From CAZZKJ01 sp964654695 (GTDB taxonomy: Bacteria; Krumholzibacteriota; Krumholzibacteriia; WVZY01): a DNA stretch of 17,346 bases. The first letter of the stretch is position 1. Each line of letters starts with the position of its first letter. Below are positions 14,149-17,346 of the stretch, in pieces. The DNA lies in NCBI GenBank assembly GCA_964654695.1, contig CAZZKJ010000051.1, forward strand, positions 1 through 17,346, given 5' to 3'. The position numbers were made by a program, and so were the translations under genes. Under the pieces are notes generated by a model that did no database searches, was not told the origin of the DNA, and worked only from the letters and a program-made list of their open reading frames with translations.

Positions 14149-15033
14149 ATGGCCGACAAGGATTCTATAAAGGAAGCCCGCGAATACCGCGCCGACATTC
14201 CCCCGCAAAGCGAATCATTCATGCTCAAAGGTTCAAGCTCGCTCGATTGGGGCATGAAGAACCGTCTGGCAAACATTTTCAATCCCTTAAGCGGAAAAAC
14301 CGTGATGCTGGCCGTAGATCACGGCTATTTCATGGGGCCGACGTCCGGACTGGAGAGGGTGGATCTGGACATCGTTCCGCTGCTCTTTGGAGCCGATACT
14401 CTTATGTGCACGCGCGGCATTCTTCGTTCAACAATACCGCCTGCGTTCAATAAAGGCGTAGTACTTCGAGCCAGCGGGGGACCGAGCATTCTCAAGGAAC
14501 TGTCGAACGAAAGAATCGCCCTCAGTATCGAAGACGCGGTACGGCTGAACGCGGCGGCCGTAGCCGTCCAGGTGTTCATCGGCGGAGAACACGAGACCAG
14601 GTCGATAAACAACCTGACACGTCTGGTGGATGTGGGCAACCGTTTCGGAATGCCGGTGCTGGGGGTGACGGCGGTGGGCAAAAACATGGTAAGAGAGGCG
14701 AAATACCTGCGGCTCGCGGTCAGGATTTGTGCGGAGTTGGGGGCGGCTTATGTAAAAACTTATTATACCTCCGAGGGATTCGACACCGTTACCGCCTCAT
14801 GCCCTGTGCCCATAGTGATCGCCGGCGGCAAAAAGATAGAAGAAAGGGCTGCGCTCGAAATGGCGCGAAAGGCCTTGGATGAGGGGGCTGCGGGTGTGGA
14901 CATGGGGAGAAATATCTTCCAGTCGGATGCCCCGCGCGCGATGATCCAGGCAGTTAGAAAAATCGTCCATGAGAATTCGCCTGTAAAGGAAGCCTGGGAA
15001 TTCTTCGAGGCGATGAAGAACCGGAAAGAATAG
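14149..15033 (+). CDS. lsrF: LsrF-type thiolase/class I aldolase (3-hydroxy-5-phosphonooxypentane-2,4-dione thiolase-like)
   Basis: The 294 residues follow E. coli LsrF nearly end to end: SLDWGMKNRLANIFNPLSGK, TVMLAVDHGYFMGPTSGLER, LMCTRGILRS, SIEDAVRLN, CPVPIVIAGGKKIEERAALE and GVDMGRNIFQSD. The Schiff-base lysine is at the same number as in LsrF, K203 in YVKTYY. LsrF cleaves 3-hydroxy-5-phosphonooxypentane-2,4-dione with CoA to acetyl-CoA and dihydroxyacetone phosphate at the end of autoinducer-2 breakdown. No lsr transporter, kinase (lsrK) or lsrG is in the window, so the true substrate may be a related phospho-dione from a deoxy sugar. AAGGAG lies 7 bases before the ATG. It follows DUF819 by 48 bases and precedes the aldolase/dehydrogenase by 25. 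The family is firm, the exact substrate is not; the symbol is by homology. Confidence 0.85.
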   Translation: MADKDSIKEAREYRADIPPQSESFMLKGSSSLDWGMKNRLANIFNPLSGKTVMLAVDHGYFMGPTSGLERVDLDIVPLLFGADTLMCTRGILRSTIPPAFNKGVVLRASGGPSILKELSNERIALSIEDAVRLNAAAVAVQVFIGGEHETRSINNLTRLVDVGNRFGMPVLGVTAVGKNMVREAKYLRLAVRICAELGAAYVKTYYTSEGFDTVTASCPVPIVIAGGKKIEERAALEMARKALDEGAAGVDMGRNIFQSDAPRAMIQAVRKIVHENSPVKEAWEFFEAMKNRKE

Positions 15034-15058
15034 GGCAGCCCCGCAAACGGAGAACGGG

Positions 15059-17176
15059 ATGAAAAACAAGTGGTCGGACAGGGAAGCATCCGAAACCGTT
15101 TCAAGGCACGGCGGCGCAGTTGATGAAAACCTGGCCTTAAGAACGTATTCGAGCGCCCTGATAGGGAAGGAAAAATCTCTGGTTCTTCCCGGCGGGGGCA
15201 ACACTTCGGTCAAAGGTTCCTTCGTTAACGAGTTCGGCAGTCCCGTCCCGGCGATTTTCGTAAAAGCTTCCGGCAGGGACCTTGCGTCCATTGCGCCCCG
15301 CGACCACGTCCCTCTAGACCTGGAAGGCCTGCGCCTGCTGCGTGGTTTGGAAAAGATCACAGCCAGAGAACTGGCCTATCATTACCAAAAACTTTCTTTT
15401 TATCGCAAGTCCGGATCGCTTCTGTTTCCATCTATCGAAGCGCTCATGCACGCCTTTATCCCTGCAAAATTTATCGACCATACCCACGCCGATGCGATTT
15501 TGATTCTCACCAACCAAAAAAACGGCGGCGATCTGGTTCGAGAGGCGATGGGAGGAAACGTTGCGGTCGTCGATTATGTCAAGCCCGGTCTGCCGCTTGC
15601 CAAAGCCGCGGCCGGCGCCTATGATTCGACCCCGGATGCCGAGGGTATAATACTGGCCAAGCACGGGCTAATAACGTGGGGGGATACCGCGAAGGAATCA
15701 TATGACCGGACAATTTCACTTGTAACCCGGGCGGAAGAATTCATAAAAGAGAAAAGCGCAAAAGCTTCTATCATTCAAAAAACCGTTTCGCCGGAGGAAG
15801 CCGCAAAAAAATACATTGATATCGCTCCAATAATAAGAGGAGTGCTGGCCGTCGATACGGGCGATCCCGATGTGAAGTTCGAACATTTCATAATCGATGG
15901 CTTGATAACCGGTCCGGCGATCGATTTTGTAAATTCGAGCGAAGGGAAAAAGCTGGCCCTCACTCCTCCATTGACAGCAGACCACCTGGTAAGGATAAAA
16001 CCTCTGCCGCTGTGGATGGATAATCCGGATTATTCGAACCCGGAGAAGTTCAAAGAGAGCCTCGGCAAATGCATCGATATATATTCGACAAAATATGGCG
16101 AATATTTCAAAAAGCACGGCACTGCACTGCCGGATGAAATAAAATCTTTCGATTCCAAACCGAGGCTCTTGTTCCTTCCGGGCCTGGGGGTCGTATGTGC
16201 AGGCAGGGATGCAAATGAAGCCCGTATGGTTAAAGACATAGCGGAGCAAACCATTTCAGCCAAAAAGAGTATCTCCCTTATTGGCGAATACGATGGATTG
16301 ACTGAAGAAGATCTGTTCGATATGGAATATTTTGAGCTTCAGCTTGTGAAACTTGTACGCGGGAACCCGGGTGTTTTGCAGCGCAGAACGGCGCTGGTAA
16401 CGGGAGCCGCGGGCGCAATAGGTTCGGGTATTTGCGAGGAACTTTTGCGGGAAGGAGCCCATGTGGCCGCAGCCGATCTGCCGGGCGAAAACCTTGATTC
16501 TCTGGCTGCGAACCTGCAAAGCAAATACGGCAGGATGGCGATGGGCGTGGAAATGGATGTCACTGACGCCGCCGGTGTCAAATGTGGTTTCGATGAAGTA
16601 ATAAAAACATGGGGCGGGATCGATATAGTTGTCGCGAATGCCGGATGCGCGTATGTTTCCCCATTGGAGTCGATGGATCCTGATGAGTTCCGCAAAACGG
16701 AAAAAGTCAATATCGAGGGAACGCTCAATACTTTGTCCGAATCGGCCAGCAGGTTTGCCCTCCAGGGCACTGGCGGAGATATCGTATTCATTTCCACGAA
16801 AAACGTGTTTGTACCGGGGGCAGGATTCGGTGCGTACAGCGCTACTAAGGCCGCCGCTCATCAACTTGCTCGTATCGCTTCAATGGAATTCGCTGATATG
16901 GGAGTTCGAGTGAACATGATTGCTCCCGACGCGGTCTTTAAGCACGGGAGCCGGCGCTCGGGTTTATGGGCTGAAGCGGGTTCCGAAAGAATGCGATCGA
17001 GGGGATTGGACGCAAAAGATCTTGAAAACTACTACCAGAACCGCAATCTTCTCAAAGCCCGCATAACAGCGACGCATGTCGGCAGGGCTGTCGTATTTTT
17101 CGTAAGCCATCAGACGCCGACGACCGGGGCCACACTTCCTGTAGACGGCGGTTTACCCGGAGCGGCCCCGCGTTGA
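15059..17176 (+). CDS. Bifunctional class II aldolase/short-chain dehydrogenase (RhaE-W/YuxG-like)
   Basis: This 705-residue fusion has the length usual for the rhamnulose-1-phosphate aldolase/lactaldehyde dehydrogenase type. Residues ~20-420 are a class II aldolase/adducin domain: LPGGGNTSVKG, KASGRDLASI, DHTHADAIL and LAKHGLITWG, giving zinc ligands H141, H143 and H202. Residues ~440-700 are a short-chain dehydrogenase: VTGAAGAIGSG (448-455, with Ala in place of the central Gly of TGxxxGIG), VVANAG (N527), ISTK (S579), and Y593-x3-K597 in YSATK. The aldolase would release dihydroxyacetone phosphate plus an aldehyde, and the dehydrogenase would oxidise a hydroxy group with NAD. No rhamnose isomerase or kinase is nearby, so the sugar is uncertain. 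It is the last gene of the operon; CGGAGA precedes the ATG. Confidence 0.85.
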   Translation: MKNKWSDREASETVSRHGGAVDENLALRTYSSALIGKEKSLVLPGGGNTSVKGSFVNEFGSPVPAIFVKASGRDLASIAPRDHVPLDLEGLRLLRGLEKITARELAYHYQKLSFYRKSGSLLFPSIEALMHAFIPAKFIDHTHADAILILTNQKNGGDLVREAMGGNVAVVDYVKPGLPLAKAAAGAYDSTPDAEGIILAKHGLITWGDTAKESYDRTISLVTRAEEFIKEKSAKASIIQKTVSPEEAAKKYIDIAPIIRGVLAVDTGDPDVKFEHFIIDGLITGPAIDFVNSSEGKKLALTPPLTADHLVRIKPLPLWMDNPDYSNPEKFKESLGKCIDIYSTKYGEYFKKHGTALPDEIKSFDSKPRLLFLPGLGVVCAGRDANEARMVKDIAEQTISAKKSISLIGEYDGLTEEDLFDMEYFELQLVKLVRGNPGVLQRRTALVTGAAGAIGSGICEELLREGAHVAAADLPGENLDSLAANLQSKYGRMAMGVEMDVTDAAGVKCGFDEVIKTWGGIDIVVANAGCAYVSPLESMDPDEFRKTEKVNIEGTLNTLSESASRFALQGTGGDIVFISTKNVFVPGAGFGAYSATKAAAHQLARIASMEFADMGVRVNMIAPDAVFKHGSRRSGLWAEAGSERMRSRGLDAKDLENYYQNRNLLKARITATHVGRAVVFFVSHQTPTTGATLPVDGGLPGAAPR

Positions 17177-17190
17177 ATATTTCCTTCAAA

Positions 17191-17216
17191 GTTCTCTTGA
17201 AAACCCGCGCGCGAGG
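17191..17216 (+). repeat. 26-nt imperfect direct repeat, copy 1
   Basis: GTTCTCTTGAAAA followed by CCCGCGCGCGAGG matches the copy at 17299-17324 at 22 of 26 positions. It begins 14 bases after the stop of the aldolase/dehydrogenase gene. The two copies start 108 bases apart, and the sequence between them is not itself repeated. Confidence 0.5.
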
Positions 17217-17283
17217 ACTGTTTGAGCAGGAGCGCCCCCGCGCCGTCGCCCGGCCTGGCCTCTGAGTGCCGCGCGGGTCCTGT

Positions 17284-17338
17284 CATCGATTACCCCTCGT
17301 GCTCGTGAAAAACTGCGCGCGAGGGGGCCCCATCGATG
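17284..17338. repeat. Nested inverted repeat at the right edge
   Basis: Outer arms CATCGAT (17284-17290) and ATCGATG (17332-17338) enclose inner arms CCCCTCG (17293-17299) and CGAGGGG (17320-17326), around a 20-base loop. Both arm pairs are perfect, with 2 unpaired bases on the left and 5 on the right. There is no T-run after it, so it is not a standard terminator; it could be a structured RNA end or a mobile-element or protein-binding site. Confidence 0.45.
17299..17324 (+). repeat. 26-nt imperfect direct repeat, copy 2
   Basis: GTGCTCGTGAAAA followed by ACTGCGCGCGAGG; it differs from copy 1 at positions 3, 7, 14 and 16. This copy lies in the loop and right arm of the inverted repeat at 17284-17338. 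The 170 bases after the last gene are GC-rich and hold no gene that I can support. Confidence 0.5.
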
Positions 17339-17346
17339 CCACCCGC

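Noticed and set aside
14797..15360. 187-residue minus-strand frame across the LsrF and aldolase junction
   Set aside because: Runs antisense over two clear genes, no family likeness and no ribosome binding site.
17191..17324. CRISPR array
   Set aside because: Only two imperfect copies, 108 bases apart, with no regular spacer length and no cas genes.

Overview
The window appears to come from an uncultured, Gram-negative, FCB-type bacterium. The first gene ends in a type IX secretion (Por) C-terminal sorting domain (NYPNPF, GVYFYRL, KMVLMR), and a relict of a second such tail lies at 8843-8944 on the minus strand. Most genes carry clear AGGAG-type Shine-Dalgarno sequences, which Bacteroidota proper use little, so a candidate phylum near Zixibacteria, Latescibacterota or Krumholzibacteriota fits better than Bacteroidota. 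This placement is inference; no rRNA or tRNA is visible.

Layout. (1) 1-599: 3' end of a secreted, type IX-sorted protein, with a probable frameshift near its 5' edge. (2) 636-4889: a set suited to polyprenyl-linked sugar work: a GT-C (GT39-like) membrane glycosyltransferase, a small HAD phosphatase, a UbiA prenyltransferase of the decaprenyl-phosphate phosphoribosyltransferase type, and a methyltransferase in an operon with UbiA. HAD and UbiA are often fused; here they are separate and convergent. (3) 5191-7140: a membrane-anchored sulfatase-superfamily protein with Thr at the nucleophile position; its Shine-Dalgarno lies inside a perfect small hairpin. (4) 7246-8838: a membrane-anchored FMN/Fe-S glutamate-synthase-like protein without a glutaminase domain. 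(5) 9007-11073: a tightly overlapping operon of a secreted TPR protein with a TMEM260/DUF2723-like tail domain, an ECF sigma factor, and a short single-pass protein that is probably its anti-sigma. A small secreted acidic/basic protein (11060-11572, minus) converges on it and has an ECF-like promoter. (6) 11818-12816: a secreted two-LIM-domain zinc peptidase resembling plant DA1. (7) 12928-17176: a probable catabolic operon of a DUF819 membrane protein, an LsrF-type thiolase/aldolase, and a class II aldolase/short-chain dehydrogenase fusion. (8) 17177-17346: GC-rich non-coding DNA with a 26-nt imperfect direct repeat and a nested inverted repeat.

Several longest-ORF starts look wrong. I moved the sulfatase to 5191, the TPR protein to 9007, the sigma factor to 10139, the LIM peptidase to 11818 and DUF819 to 12928, using ribosome binding sites, signal peptides, overlaps and family N-termini. 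The most interesting parts are the ECF/TPR/secreted-protein/DA1-peptidase neighbourhood and the LsrF plus aldolase-dehydrogenase operon.
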